64,000 bases of DNA from Streptomyces hayashii (GCF_024539815.1 NZ_JAHHIU010000098.1:1-64000); one strand, 5' to 3'. Positions 43,202 to 52,847 are shown, counted from the first letter of the stretch. Numbers and translations: made by a program. Notes: generated by a model not told the origin, from the sequence alone.

Positions 43202-45124
43202 ATGCCCCGCACCCGCTCCAGCCTCCCCGCCCCGGGGCCGGTCCGCCTCGGCCCGGACGCCCGTGCCGCGCTGCGCCCCACGGCGGCCGGCATCACCACG
43301 GGCTTCTGGCACGCCCGCCGCGCGACCAACGCCGAAGTCTCCATCCCCCAGGGGCCGGAGCTGCTGGAGTCCGCGGGGAACCTGCACAACCTGCGGCTCG
43401 CGGCCGGCGAGGGCGAGGGCGAGTTCCAGGGCGCCTATCCGTTCGTGGACACCGACGTGTACAAGTGGCTGGAGGCGGCCTCCTGGCAGCTCGCCCAGGC
43501 GCCGGACGCCGAACTCGCCGCCCAGGTGGCCCGGATCGTCGCCCTGGTCGCCGCGGCGCAGCAGGCCGACGGTTACCTCAACACCTGGTTCCAGCTGGTC
43601 AAGGACGGCCGCCGCTACCAGGACCTGCGCTGGAGTCATGAGTTGTACAGCGCAGGCCATCTCATCCAGGCCGCGGTCGCCCACCACCGGGCCACCGGAG
43701 AGACCGAACTCCTCGACGTGGCCGTCCGGTTCGCCGACCACGTCGACTCCGTCTTCGGACCGCCCGGCAGCGGCCGGCCCGTCGACGGCGTGGACGGCCA
43801 TCCCGAGATCGAGACCGCCCTGGTCGAGCTGTACCGGGAGACCGGCGAGCGCCGCTACCTCGACCTGGCCGGTTACTTCGTCGACCGCTTCGGCCACGGC
43901 GCGCTCGGCGGCGAGGCGTACTGCCAGGACCGCGTGCCCTTGCGCGAGGCGACGAACGTGGAGGGGCACGCCGTACGGCAGTTGTACCTGCTGGCGGGCG
44001 CCACGGACCTGGCCGTCGAGACCGGGGACGAGGAACTTCGCGCGGCGGGCGAGCGGTTGTGGCGGGCCATGACCGCCACCAAGACCCACCTGACCGGCGG
44101 GCTGGGCGCGCACCACGACCAGGAGGACTTCGGCGACCCGTACGAACTGCCCAACGAGCGCGCCTACTGCGAGACCTGCGCGGCCATCGCCTCCGTCCAG
44201 TGGAGCTGGCGCATGGCCCTGCTCACCGGCGACGCCCGGTACGGCGACCTGATCGAGCGCACCCTCTACAACGGCTTCCTGGCCGGCGTCTCCCTGGACG
44301 GCGAGCGCTGGCTGTACGTCAACCCGCTCCAGGTCCGCGACGGCCACACCGATCCGGGGGGCGACCAGTCGGCCCGCCGCACGCGCTGGTTCCGCTGCGC
44401 CTGCTGCCCGCCCAACGTCATGCGACTGCTGGCCAGCCTGGAGCACTACCTCGCCAGCGGCGACGCGTCGGGGCTGCAGATCCACCAGTACGTCGGCGGC
44501 CGCTACACGGCCGAGGGCATCGCCGTGCGCGCCGAGACGGACTACCCCTGGGACGGCACGATCCGCCTCACCGTGGAGGAGACCCCCGCCGACCGCCCGT
44601 GGACGCTCTCCCTGCGCATCCCGCAGTGGTCCCGCGACTTCCGCGTCCGCTGCGCGGGAGAGCCGTACGAGGCGCCCGCGTCCGAGGGCTGGCTGCGTCT
44701 GGAGCGCATCTGGTCGCCCGGCGACGAGGTGGTCCTGGAGCTCCCGCTCGAACCCCGGCTGACCGCCGCCGACCCCCGGGTGGACGCGGTGCGCGGATGT
44801 GTCGCGATCGAGCGGGGCCCGCTCGTGTACTGCCTGGAAGGGGTCGACCACCCCGGCGGCGGCCTGGACGACATCGTCCTCGATCCCACCCGCCAGCTCG
44901 CCGTGAAGCAGCGCCCCGACCTGCTCGGCGGCGTCACGACGGTGGTGGCGGCCGGTCGCCGGCGCGTCGTCCCCGACCGGGGCTGGTGGCCCTACGTCCC
45001 CACGGACGCGGTCGAGGCCCCCGCCCCGGACGGCGGCGACCGCGTCGAGCTGACCGCCGTCCCCTACTACGCCTGGGCCAACCGCGAAGACGGCGGCATG
45101 CGCGTCTGGTTGCCCCTCTCCTGA
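43202..45124 (+). CDS. GH127 beta-L-arabinofuranosidase
   Basis: The 640-residue protein has an (alpha/alpha)6 barrel (about residues 25-430) and beta-sandwich domains after it. The metal and catalytic residues of GH127 are present: Glu324 and Cys326 in YCETCAAI, and Cys401-Cys402 in CACCPPNV. These match the Zn-bound cysteine nucleophile set of Bifidobacterium HypBA1. There is no signal peptide, so it works in the cytoplasm on imported beta-L-arabinofuranosides such as hydroxyproline arabinosides or arabinobiose. It is first in the LacI-controlled operon. ATG after CCGGAGAG. Confidence 0.92.
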   Translation: MPRTRSSLPAPGPVRLGPDARAALRPTAAGITTGFWHARRATNAEVSIPQGPELLESAGNLHNLRLAAGEGEGEFQGAYPFVDTDVYKWLEAASWQLAQAPDAELAAQVARIVALVAAAQQADGYLNTWFQLVKDGRRYQDLRWSHELYSAGHLIQAAVAHHRATGETELLDVAVRFADHVDSVFGPPGSGRPVDGVDGHPEIETALVELYRETGERRYLDLAGYFVDRFGHGALGGEAYCQDRVPLREATNVEGHAVRQLYLLAGATDLAVETGDEELRAAGERLWRAMTATKTHLTGGLGAHHDQEDFGDPYELPNERAYCETCAAIASVQWSWRMALLTGDARYGDLIERTLYNGFLAGVSLDGERWLYVNPLQVRDGHTDPGGDQSARRTRWFRCACCPPNVMRLLASLEHYLASGDASGLQIHQYVGGRYTAEGIAVRAETDYPWDGTIRLTVEETPADRPWTLSLRIPQWSRDFRVRCAGEPYEAPASEGWLRLERIWSPGDEVVLELPLEPRLTAADPRVDAVRGCVAIERGPLVYCLEGVDHPGGGLDDIVLDPTRQLAVKQRPDLLGGVTTVVAAGRRRVVPDRGWWPYVPTDAVEAPAPDGGDRVELTAVPYYAWANREDGGMRVWLPLS

Positions 45125-45212
45125 CCCGTCCTCCGCGCCGCCTCCCCGACGCCCACGGCACCTGCCCAACACCACGCAGCACCACGACCCACTACGACAA
45201 CGAGGTCACCCC

Positions 45213-46457
45213 GTGATACCGACCCGCCGCACTCTCCTCGCCGCGCTCGCCGCCGTCGGCACGCTCGCGTCGCTCACCGCCTGCGCAGGGGGCTCGGGCA
45301 GCTCCGGCGCCTCCGGCTCCGCCGGCGGGACCTACTCCTTCTGGGACCCCTACCCGCAGTTCGACGCCGCGTCCGAGTGGGGCAAGCGCGTCAGCCAGTG
45401 CGGGACCCAGGCCGGCGTCACCCTCAAGCGGACGGCGTACGACACCACCGATCTCGGCAACAAGGCCCTGCTGGCCGCCCAGCAGGGCAACGCGCCCGAC
45501 GTGATGCTGGTGGACAACCCGGTCGTCTCCACACTGGTGGAGGCGGGCATCCTCAACAAGACGAGCGATCTCGGACTCGACACCAAGTCGATCCAGCAGA
45601 ACATCATCGGCGCGGGCGCGGTCGACGGGGCCGCGTACGGCATTCCGATCGGGGCCAACACCCTCGGCCTCTACTACAACAAGAAGGTCCTGTCGGCAGC
45701 CGGCGTCGACCCGGCCTCCGTCAAGGACTGGAGCTCGCTGACCGCGGCCCTGCAGAAGGTGAAGTCGGCCGGCAAGAAGGGCATCACCTTCTCCGCGATC
45801 GGCACGGAGGAGGGCAGCTTCCAGTTCCTGCCCTGGTTCTGGGGGGCGGGCGGCGACCTCACCGCGCTGAACTCCCCCAAGGGCGTGGCCGCGCTGTCGC
45901 TGTGGAAGCAGTGGGTGGACGGCGGACTGGCCCCCAAGGACGTGCTGCAGAACACCCAGACGACCAGTTGGCAGGAGTTCGCCACCGGCGACTACGCCTT
46001 CGGGGAGAACGGCACCTGGCAGCTCGGCAACGCCGACAAGGCCGGCTTCGACTACGGCGTCATCAACATCCCCGCACAGAACGGCGGTTCGGCGCCGGTG
46101 CCGACGGGGGGCGAGTTCGTCACGGTGCCCGTGCAGAAGGACACCGCCCGCTACGACGTCACCAAGAAGATCGTCACCTGTCTGACCAGCGACGCGAACC
46201 TGCTGGCCAGCGACACCACGCTCACCTACGTGGCCCCCGTCGCGGCCGTCCAGGCCGAGCAGGTGAAGCAGAACCCGAAGCTGAAGCCGTGGGTGGCGGC
46301 GGTGGCGGCGGCACGCGGTCGCACCAGCGGCGGTCTGGGCACCAAGTACCCGACGATCTCGCAGCCGCTGTGGACGGCCGTCCAGGCCGCGCTCTCCGGC
46401 AGCAAGAGCGCGCAGTCCGCTCTCGACACGGCCCAGGCCGGCGCGCAGAAGGGCTAG
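45213..46457 (+). CDS. ABC sugar-binding lipoprotein
   Basis: The 414-residue extracellular solute-binding protein (family 1) has a lipoprotein signal ending in the lipobox LTAC (Cys24), preceded by RRTLLAALAAVG. YSFWDPYPQFDAASEW and the DVMLVDNPVVSTLVEAGIL, YGIPIGANTLGLYYNKKVL and DYAFGENGTW segments are typical of oligosaccharide-binding members. It hands sugar to the two permeases encoded directly downstream. GTG start. It follows the GH127 gene by 88 bp. The likely ligand is an arabino-oligosaccharide (inference). Confidence 0.93.
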   Translation: MIPTRRTLLAALAAVGTLASLTACAGGSGSSGASGSAGGTYSFWDPYPQFDAASEWGKRVSQCGTQAGVTLKRTAYDTTDLGNKALLAAQQGNAPDVMLVDNPVVSTLVEAGILNKTSDLGLDTKSIQQNIIGAGAVDGAAYGIPIGANTLGLYYNKKVLSAAGVDPASVKDWSSLTAALQKVKSAGKKGITFSAIGTEEGSFQFLPWFWGAGGDLTALNSPKGVAALSLWKQWVDGGLAPKDVLQNTQTTSWQEFATGDYAFGENGTWQLGNADKAGFDYGVINIPAQNGGSAPVPTGGEFVTVPVQKDTARYDVTKKIVTCLTSDANLLASDTTLTYVAPVAAVQAEQVKQNPKLKPWVAAVAAARGRTSGGLGTKYPTISQPLWTAVQAALSGSKSAQSALDTAQAGAQKG

Positions 46458-46463
46458 GCCGAC

Positions 46464-47426
46464 ATGACCCTCGCCCGCGTCGACCGCCCACGGCCGGCGG
46501 CGGCGAAGGCGGCCGCCTCCGACGCTCTGCCGCTGCGCCGTCGCCACCGGCGACGCAGCCGACTGACCGCGCTCGCGTTCGTCGCCCCGCTGATCGCCTA
46601 CCTCGCCGCCTTCTACCTGTACCCGCTGTACCGCAACCTCGACCTGAGCCTGCGCGACTACACGGTCCGCTCCTTCGTCTCCGGCGACGCCCCCTTCAGC
46701 GGCTGGGACAACTTCCGCACGGTGCTCGACGACCCCACGTTCGGCCCGGCGCTCCGCCACACCCTGGTGTTCACGTTCGTCTCGATCGCCTTCCAGTACG
46801 TCGTCGGGCTCGCCCTCGCCGTCTTCTTCAACCGGCACTTCCGCCTGGCCCCGACCCTGCGGGCCCTGTTCCTGATCCCCTGGCTGCTGCCGCTGATCGT
46901 GTCGGCGTCGACGTGGTCGTGGATGTTCAACAGCGAGTCGGGCGTGGTGAACTACGCCCTGCACATGGTCGGCGTGGACCCGGTGGGCTGGCTCACCTCA
47001 CCCGACTGGGCGCTGACCTCGGTGATCGTCGCCAACATCTGGATCGGCATCCCCTTCAACCTGGTCATCCTCTACAGCGGCCTGCAGAACGTCCCGGCCG
47101 AGCTGTACGAGGCGGCGTCCCTGGACGGGGCGGGCGCCTGGCAGCAGTTCCGCCGCATCACCTTCCCGCTGCTGCGGCCGGTGTCGGCGATCACGCTGCT
47201 CCTCGGGCTGGTCTACACCCTCAAGGTGTTCGACCTGATCTGGATCATGACCAAGGGCGGGCCGGGGGACGCCTCCTCGACGCTGGCCACCTGGTCGTAC
47301 CAGCTGGGCTTCGGCACGCTCCTGCCCAGGTTCGGCCCCGGCGCCGCGGTCGGGAACATCCTCATCCTCATCGCGCTCGTCTTCGGACTGCTGTACATCC
47401 GTGTCCAGAGGAGGCAGGAAGCGTGA
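46464..47426 (+). CDS. ABC sugar permease, MalF-type
   Basis: The 320-residue membrane protein has an Arg-rich N-terminal tail and about six helices. The EAA loop is LYEAASLDGAGAWQQFRRITFPLL, which contacts the ATPase. The family and position mark it as the first permease of a CUT1 importer. It starts six bases after the binding-protein stop, and its own stop overlaps the next gene (GTGA). No ATP-binding subunit is encoded in the operon. Streptomyces CUT1 systems commonly share the MsiK ATPase encoded elsewhere. Confidence 0.94.
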   Translation: MTLARVDRPRPAAAKAAASDALPLRRRHRRRSRLTALAFVAPLIAYLAAFYLYPLYRNLDLSLRDYTVRSFVSGDAPFSGWDNFRTVLDDPTFGPALRHTLVFTFVSIAFQYVVGLALAVFFNRHFRLAPTLRALFLIPWLLPLIVSASTWSWMFNSESGVVNYALHMVGVDPVGWLTSPDWALTSVIVANIWIGIPFNLVILYSGLQNVPAELYEAASLDGAGAWQQFRRITFPLLRPVSAITLLLGLVYTLKVFDLIWIMTKGGPGDASSTLATWSYQLGFGTLLPRFGPGAAVGNILILIALVFGLLYIRVQRRQEA

Positions 47427-48244
47427 CCTCCCCCGGCTCCTCCCGTCGTCACACCGTCATCGGGCTGCTCCTGACCGCGGTGATGCTGTTCCCGGTGTAC
47501 TGGATGCTGAACGTGTCCCTCACCCCGCAGCAGGACATGCGCAAGACCCCGCCCGACCTGTTCCCGCTGCACCCCACCTTCGAGGGGTACCGCGCCGTCC
47601 TCGACGACCAGCTTCCCTACCTGGGCACCAGTCTCCTCATCGGCCTGGGCACGGTCGTCCTCACCCTGGTGCTCGCCGCCCCGGCCGGCTACGCGCTGGC
47701 GAAACTCCGCCCGCTCGGCGGCGGCGCCCTCGGACTGTTCCTGCTTGTCGCGCAGATGATCCCCGGCATCGTCATGGCGATGGGCTTCTACGGCGTCTTC
47801 CTCGACCTCGGTCTGCTCAACTCCTGGTGGGGGCTGATCATCGCGGACTCCACCATCGCCGTGCCGTTCGGCGTCATGATCTTCACCGCGTTCATGTCGG
47901 GCATCCCCGACGAACTCGTCTCCGCCGCCCGCATCGACGGCGCGGGGTCCCTGCGCACGTTCTGGTCGATCGTGCTGCCGGTCAGCCGCAACGCCGTCGT
48001 CACCGTCTCGCTCTTCTCCTTCCTGTGGGCCTGGTCCGACTTCGTCTTCGCCACCACCCTGGACGGCGGCGGCGATCTGAAGCCGATCACCCTCGGCATC
48101 TACAAGTACATCGGCAACAACAACCAGGAGTGGAACGCGATCATGGCCACCGCCGTCGTCGCCTCCGTCCCCGCAGCGGTCCTGCTGGTCCTGGCCCAGC
48201 GTTACGTGGCCGCGGGCGTCACCGCCGGCGCGGTCAAGGACTGA
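47423..48244 (+). CDS. ABC sugar permease, MalG-type
   Basis: The 273-residue protein has six predicted helices, with PVYWMLNVSLTPQQDMRKTPPDLFP after the first. The EAA loop is DELVSAARIDGAGSLRTFWSIVLPV. It is the second CUT1 permease, pairing with the MalF-type protein. The GTG overlaps the preceding stop as GTGA, so the two permeases are translationally coupled and made in equal amounts. A 30-base polypyrimidine tract precedes the next gene 51 bp on. Confidence 0.94.
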   Translation: MTSPGSSRRHTVIGLLLTAVMLFPVYWMLNVSLTPQQDMRKTPPDLFPLHPTFEGYRAVLDDQLPYLGTSLLIGLGTVVLTLVLAAPAGYALAKLRPLGGGALGLFLLVAQMIPGIVMAMGFYGVFLDLGLLNSWWGLIIADSTIAVPFGVMIFTAFMSGIPDELVSAARIDGAGSLRTFWSIVLPVSRNAVVTVSLFSFLWAWSDFVFATTLDGGGDLKPITLGIYKYIGNNNQEWNAIMATAVVASVPAAVLLVLAQRYVAAGVTAGAVKD

Positions 48245-48295
48245 CCTCTCTCCCTCCCTCTCCCTCTCCCTCCCTCCGTGAGGAGAACTCCCTTC

Positions 48296-50047
48296 ATGAG
48301 CCGCACCGCAGCACCCCTTCCCGCACGCCTCACCGTCGCCGTCACCGTCGCCGCGCTGGCCGCCACCGCGCTGGCCACCGCGGCCCCGGCCGACGCGGCG
48401 CCCACCTCCGCCACCACGCTGGTCGTCAACGCCGGCCAGACCCTGCGTCCGGTCACCCACGTCGCGGCCGGCAGCCTCTACGGCCTCGCGGACGACGCCA
48501 CCCCGGCCGACAGCCGGGTCACCGCCCTCAAGCCGAACACCTTCGTGCAGATGGCCCCGGGCGGCTCCCAGCTGCCCAACGGCGAGCCCAGGCCGGCCGG
48601 GGACGCCCTGGTCGTCGCGCCGAAGGCGGCCCGCGCCGGCGCCAAGGTCGTCGTACGCATGCCTGACTGGTACCCGAACTTCCCCTACAAGTGGGTGAGC
48701 TGGACCGACTGGCTGGCCGCCGTCGACAAGCAGATCGCCTCCGTGCAGTCCTCGGGCGCGACGAACATCAGCGCGTACGAGCTGTGGAACGAGCCCGACT
48801 GGACCTGGGACACCGCGAAGGCCGGCGCGTTCGACGCCGGTTGGGCCCGCACCTTCAAGGAGGTCCGCGCCAAGGACGCCAGGACACCCGTCCAGGGGCC
48901 CAGCTACTCCGCCTGGAACCAGTCCTGGATGAGCTCCTTCCTCACCGACGCCAAGGCGAGCGGCACGGTCCCCGACGTCATCGCCTGGCACGAGCTGCAG
49001 GGCAGCGCCGGGATCGCCGCCCATGTCGCCGCCTACCGCTCGCTGGAGTCGAGCCTCGGCATCAGCCCGCGCCCGATCGCGATCGAGGAGTACGCCACGC
49101 CCGCGGAGATGGGCGTCCCGGGCGCGCTCATCGGCTACGCCGCCAAGTTCGAACGCGCCGGCGTGCGCGACGCCGAGCTCGCCTTCTGGAACCACTACGG
49201 CACCCTCGGCGACACCCTCACCGACACCGGCGGCTCACCCAACGGCTCGTACTGGCTGTACAAGTGGTACGGCGACATGTCCGGCAACATGCTGGTCGCC
49301 ACGCCCCCGGCGCAGACCGGCATCGACGGCATGGCCTCCCTCAACGGCGCAGGCAACCAGATCAGCGTCATAGCGGGCGGCTGCGCCGGCTCCTGCGCGG
49401 TCACCGTCAACGGACTGTCCTCCCTGTCCGCGTTCGGCGGCTCGGTCCACGTGAAGCTGGAGTACACGCCCGACACCGGCCGCACCACCGCCTCCCCCGG
49501 CCCGATCACCGTGTCCGACACCGACTACACCGTGAGCAACGGCTCGATCACCGTGCCGGTCGCCATGAACGCCTCCGACGGCTACCACCTGGTCATCACC
49601 CCCAGCGGCACGAACACCTCGCTGGCCGGCCGCTACCAGATCACCAACAGGAACAGCGGTCTCGCGCTGGACACCCAGAACGCGGGCACCGCCCAGGGCA
49701 CCGCGGTCGTCCAGTCGGCCTCCACCACGGGCACGGACCAGAACTGGACCCTGACGCCCGCCGGTTCCGGTCTGTACAAGATCGTCAACCAGAAGAGCGG
49801 ACTGCTGCTGGGCATCGACAAGATGAGCACCGCCGCCGGCGGCGCCGCCCTGATCTGGGGCGACAACAACACCGCCGACCACCTCTGGCAGGTCATCCCG
49901 GCCCGCGACGGCTACGACAAGATCGCCAACTACAACAGCGGGCTCCTGCTGGGCGTCAACGGCATGAGCACGTCCTCCGGCGCGCAGGTCCTGCAGTGGA
50001 CCGACAACGGCACAGCGGACCACCTCTGGAAGCTGACCTCGCGCTGA
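48296..50047 (+). CDS. Secreted clan-A glycoside hydrolase with C-terminal ricin-type lectin (CBM13)
   Basis: The 583-residue exported protein has a signal peptide ending near ATAAPADAA. A TIM-barrel glycosidase domain (about residues 50-350) carries acid/base Glu166 in YELWNEPDW and the nucleophile in IAIEEYATP (Glu264 or Glu265). A beta domain follows (about 360-435). At the C-terminus, RYQITNRNSGLALDTQNAG starts a ricin-B-type lectin with three repeats, each with a QNW/HLW core (about 445-583). The fold resembles GH39/GH5-type enzymes. It lies at the end of the arabinoside operon and probably releases arabinosides from plant arabinogalactan or extensin (inference). ATG with GAGGAG upstream. 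Confidence 0.82.
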   Translation: MSRTAAPLPARLTVAVTVAALAATALATAAPADAAPTSATTLVVNAGQTLRPVTHVAAGSLYGLADDATPADSRVTALKPNTFVQMAPGGSQLPNGEPRPAGDALVVAPKAARAGAKVVVRMPDWYPNFPYKWVSWTDWLAAVDKQIASVQSSGATNISAYELWNEPDWTWDTAKAGAFDAGWARTFKEVRAKDARTPVQGPSYSAWNQSWMSSFLTDAKASGTVPDVIAWHELQGSAGIAAHVAAYRSLESSLGISPRPIAIEEYATPAEMGVPGALIGYAAKFERAGVRDAELAFWNHYGTLGDTLTDTGGSPNGSYWLYKWYGDMSGNMLVATPPAQTGIDGMASLNGAGNQISVIAGGCAGSCAVTVNGLSSLSAFGGSVHVKLEYTPDTGRTTASPGPITVSDTDYTVSNGSITVPVAMNASDGYHLVITPSGTNTSLAGRYQITNRNSGLALDTQNAGTAQGTAVVQSASTTGTDQNWTLTPAGSGLYKIVNQKSGLLLGIDKMSTAAGGAALIWGDNNTADHLWQVIPARDGYDKIANYNSGLLLGVNGMSTSSGAQVLQWTDNGTADHLWKLTSR

Positions 50048-50056
50048 CCCCCCGAC

Positions 50057-50097
50057 GTCCGTGTCCCTGGCCGATGTCGGCGGCCGGGGGCACGGAC
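50057..50097. terminator. 17-bp stem-loop ending the arabinoside locus
   Basis: GTCCGTGTCCCTGGCCG (50057-50073) pairs with 50081-50097 with two G-U wobbles and a seven-base loop, nine bases past the glycosidase stop. Confidence 0.7.
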
Positions 50098-50193
50098 ACG
50101 TTCGGGCCCCACCGGGGCGAAAAGCGGTGCAACCCACAGGGCGTTCCGGTTGTCTCAGTAGATGTCCGACACGCACATCCCCCGGGGGAGACC

Positions 50194-50769
50194 ATGATGC
50201 GAAGCAGAACCGTCTGGGCCGCCACCGCCCTTGTCACCGTCACGCTCGGCGCGTCCATGGCTCCCGCCGTGGCCGCTCCGGCCGCCGCCGCGCGCACCGC
50301 CGCCGTCGTCTGCCCCACCGGCTGGGGCAGTCTGGGCAAGACGTATCCCGCCTCCGCCACCACGTCGGTGACGAACGTGCGCACGGGCCGCCACGACTGC
50401 TACGACCGGTTCGTCGTCGACGTGCCCGGCGCGAGCGCCGACCGGCTCGGCTTCTCCGTCGGCTACGTCGACCAGTTCTACCAGGACGGCTCGGGCCGCC
50501 CCATCCCGGTCGGCGGCGGCGCGATCCTGGAGGTCCGGGTCGACGCCCCCGCCTACAACGTCGACACCGGCGCCTCCACCTACCCGGGGCGGGTCGCCCA
50601 GCCCCTGCCGGGCGTGGACCTCACCGGGTACCGCACGTTCCGGGACACCCGCTACGGCGGGAGCTTCGAGGGCGTCACGCAGTTCGGGCTCGGCGTGCGC
50701 GCCCGCCTGCCCTTCAGGGTGCTGCGCCAGGCCGACCATCTCGTGGTGGACGTGGCCCACACCTGGTGA
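50194..50769 (+). CDS. Secreted AMIN-like domain protein
   Basis: The 191-residue protein has a signal peptide (residues 1-29, ending VAAPAA). An AMIN-like beta domain follows (YDRFVVDVPGASADRLGFSVGYV, then FRVLRQADHLVVDVAHTW at the C-terminus), with two cysteines. Such Streptomyces proteins are exported and thought to bind cell wall, but their role is unproven. The ATG follows GGGGGAG. Confidence 0.82.
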   Translation: MMRSRTVWAATALVTVTLGASMAPAVAAPAAAARTAAVVCPTGWGSLGKTYPASATTSVTNVRTGRHDCYDRFVVDVPGASADRLGFSVGYVDQFYQDGSGRPIPVGGGAILEVRVDAPAYNVDTGASTYPGRVAQPLPGVDLTGYRTFRDTRYGGSFEGVTQFGLGVRARLPFRVLRQADHLVVDVAHTW

Positions 50770-50816
50770 CGTCCGCGGGTCGCCGACCTCCCAGGACGCG
50801 GCAGCGCACGCGCTCG

Positions 50817-50851
50817 CCCCGGCGTCGGGCCTCTTCGAGGCGACGTCGGGG
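50817..50851. terminator. Bulged stem-loop after the AMIN-like gene
   Basis: CCCCGGCGTC pairs with GACGTCGGGG (one G-U), then GCCTC pairs with GAGGC around a TTC loop. It lies 48 bp past the stop. Confidence 0.55.
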
Positions 50852-50995
50852 CGCCGCCGCGTCGCCGTGCGCCCCCTCGTGCGTCCCTGAACTCCCGCGG
50901 AAGTGTCCGCAATCGGTAACAGGCGGATCCTGCCGCGTCCTTTCGTCGTCCTGACAACTGCACGGGCACACGGACACGACGAGGACAGGGCAGAC

Positions 50996-51781
50996 ATGGC
51001 GCGGCATGGCGGGCGGGGTTGGTACGGCCGGGTATTCGCGGCGGCGATCGGAGTGACGACAGTGGCGGCCGTCACCTCGGTGTGGACCGCACAGGCCGGT
51101 CCCGCCTCGGGCGCCCAGGCAGGGGCGGGCGTGTCGGCGAGCCCGTCCCCGGGCAGCCCCGGCTCCGTCCCGGCGAAGGTGTCGGTGGACATCGCCCACG
51201 CCTCCGACCACGGCGCCCGGGGCGTCAACATCACCGTGGACGACGGGCCGGACCCGACGTGGACGCCCCAGGTGCTGAAGGTGCTGCGGGAGAACGGCGT
51301 CAAGGCGACGTTCTGCATGGTGGGCACGCAGGCCCAGGCCCACCCGGACCTGGTCAAGGCGGTGGTGGCGGACGGGCACCGGCTGTGCGACCACACCGTG
51401 TCGCACGACACCTCGATGGACAAGAAGCCCGACACGTACCAGTCGCAGCAGATTTTGGACGCCGAACGCATGATCACCGAGGCCTCCGGAGGCGTCCGGC
51501 CGTTGTACTACCGGGCGCCGGGCGGCGCGTTCACCCCCTACAGCCGCAATCTCGCCGCCTCCCGCGGAATGCGGCCGCTGGGCTGGAACGTCGACACCAA
51601 GGACTTCGAGAAGCCGGGCTCCGCCGCCATCGTCGCCACCGTCAAGAGCGAGGTCGGCAACGGCCCGACCATCCTCTTCCACGACGCGGGCGGCGACCGG
51701 TCCGAGACCGTGGCCGCGCTGCGCGAGGTCCTTCCGTGGCTGAAGCAGCAGGGCTACTCGTTCGGCTTCCCGGTGCGCTGA
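50996..51781 (+). CDS. Secreted NodB-type polysaccharide deacetylase (CE4)
   Basis: The 261-residue protein has a signal or anchor segment (residues 8-35) and a NodB domain (about 70-255). The catalytic Asp pair is in NITVDDGPDPTW, the metal His pair in DHTVSHD, and YYRAPGGAF and LFHDAGGDRSETV are the later motifs. It removes acetyl groups from N-acetylglucosamine polymers such as peptidoglycan, chitin or wall polysaccharide outside the cell. ATG start after GAGGACAGGG. Convergent with the YihY-family gene. Confidence 0.9.
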   Translation: MARHGGRGWYGRVFAAAIGVTTVAAVTSVWTAQAGPASGAQAGAGVSASPSPGSPGSVPAKVSVDIAHASDHGARGVNITVDDGPDPTWTPQVLKVLRENGVKATFCMVGTQAQAHPDLVKAVVADGHRLCDHTVSHDTSMDKKPDTYQSQQILDAERMITEASGGVRPLYYRAPGGAFTPYSRNLAASRGMRPLGWNVDTKDFEKPGSAAIVATVKSEVGNGPTILFHDAGGDRSETVAALREVLPWLKQQGYSFGFPVR

Positions 51782-51806
51782 GCGACGTCGCCCGCGCCGG
51801 TCGGCG

Positions 51807-52847
51807 TCACTCCGCCCGGCGCTTGTCCTCCTCGCTCCACGCGCGGGTGTCCCGTGGCCGGACGTAGGGTTCCTCGCCCTCCGGAAGGCCCCCCGCCACG
51901 GCGCGCTGACGGGCCATCTCGGCGTCGAACTCCAGGCCCAGCAGGATCGCGATGTTGCTGATCCACAGCCACACCAGGAACACGATCACGCCGGCGACGG
52001 CGCCGTAGGTCTTGTTGTACGAGGCGAAGTTGGCCACGTAGAAGGCGAATCCGGCCGACGCGACCAGCCAGATGAACAGCGCCACGACGCTCCCGGGAGT
52101 GATCCACCGGAATCCCCGGCCGCGGACGTTCGGCGCCGCCCAGTACAGGATGCCGACCATGATCGTGACGAGGACGACCAGGACCGGCCACTTGGCGATG
52201 GACCACACGGTCAGCGCCGTGTCCCCGACGCCGAGCGCGGCGCCCGCCTGGCGGGCGAGGCCGCCGGTGAAGACCACGATCAGCGCGCTGACCACCGCGA
52301 GCACCAGCAGCACCACCGTCACGCCCACGCGGATCGGCAGCACCTTCCACACCGGACGGCCCTCGGGGATGTCGTACACCGCGTTGGCGCTGCGGATGAA
52401 GGCGGCGGTGTAGCCGGAGGCCGACCACACCGCGAGCACCAGTCCGACGACCGCCATCACGGAGCCGACGCCGCCCCGGCCCTGCAACTGCTGCACGGCG
52501 TCGCTGATGACGTCCCGGGCGGACCCCGGCGTCACCTTGCGGAGGTTGTCCAGGACCTCGTCGGTCGCCGACTCGCCCGCCACCCCCAGGAGGGACACCA
52601 GGACCAACAGGGCCGGGAACAGCGACAGGACGCCGTAGTACGTCAGTGCCGCGGCGCGGTCCGTGAGCTCGTCGTCCTGGAACTCCCGTACGGTGCCCTT
52701 CAGTACGGCCCACCAGGACCGCTTCGGCAACTGCGCCGGCTCGTCCGGCTCCCGCCGTTCCACGTGTTCGCCCGGTCCCGCCGTCTGCTCCCGGCCGGAC
52801 TCCGAAGCCGCGGCGCGGCCGTCGTGGGGATTCGCTCTCGGTGCCAT
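51807..52847 (-). CDS. YihY/BrkB-family membrane protein
   Basis: The 346-residue protein has about six membrane helices (residues 75-305). Conserved blocks are DRAAALTYYGVLSLFPALLVLVSLLG, SGYTAAFIRSANAVYDIPEGRPVWK and GSVVALFIWLVASAGFAFYVANFASYNKTYGAVAGVIVFLVWLWISN. N- and C-terminal tails are charged. The family (once called ribonuclease BN) is of uncertain function; transport is likely. ATG start with a weak ribosome site. Confidence 0.9.
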   Translation of the reverse strand: MAPRANPHDGRAAASESGREQTAGPGEHVERREPDEPAQLPKRSWWAVLKGTVREFQDDELTDRAAALTYYGVLSLFPALLVLVSLLGVAGESATDEVLDNLRKVTPGSARDVISDAVQQLQGRGGVGSVMAVVGLVLAVWSASGYTAAFIRSANAVYDIPEGRPVWKVLPIRVGVTVVLLVLAVVSALIVVFTGGLARQAGAALGVGDTALTVWSIAKWPVLVVLVTIMVGILYWAAPNVRGRGFRWITPGSVVALFIWLVASAGFAFYVANFASYNKTYGAVAGVIVFLVWLWISNIAILLGLEFDAEMARQRAVAGGLPEGEEPYVRPRDTRAWSEEDKRRAE

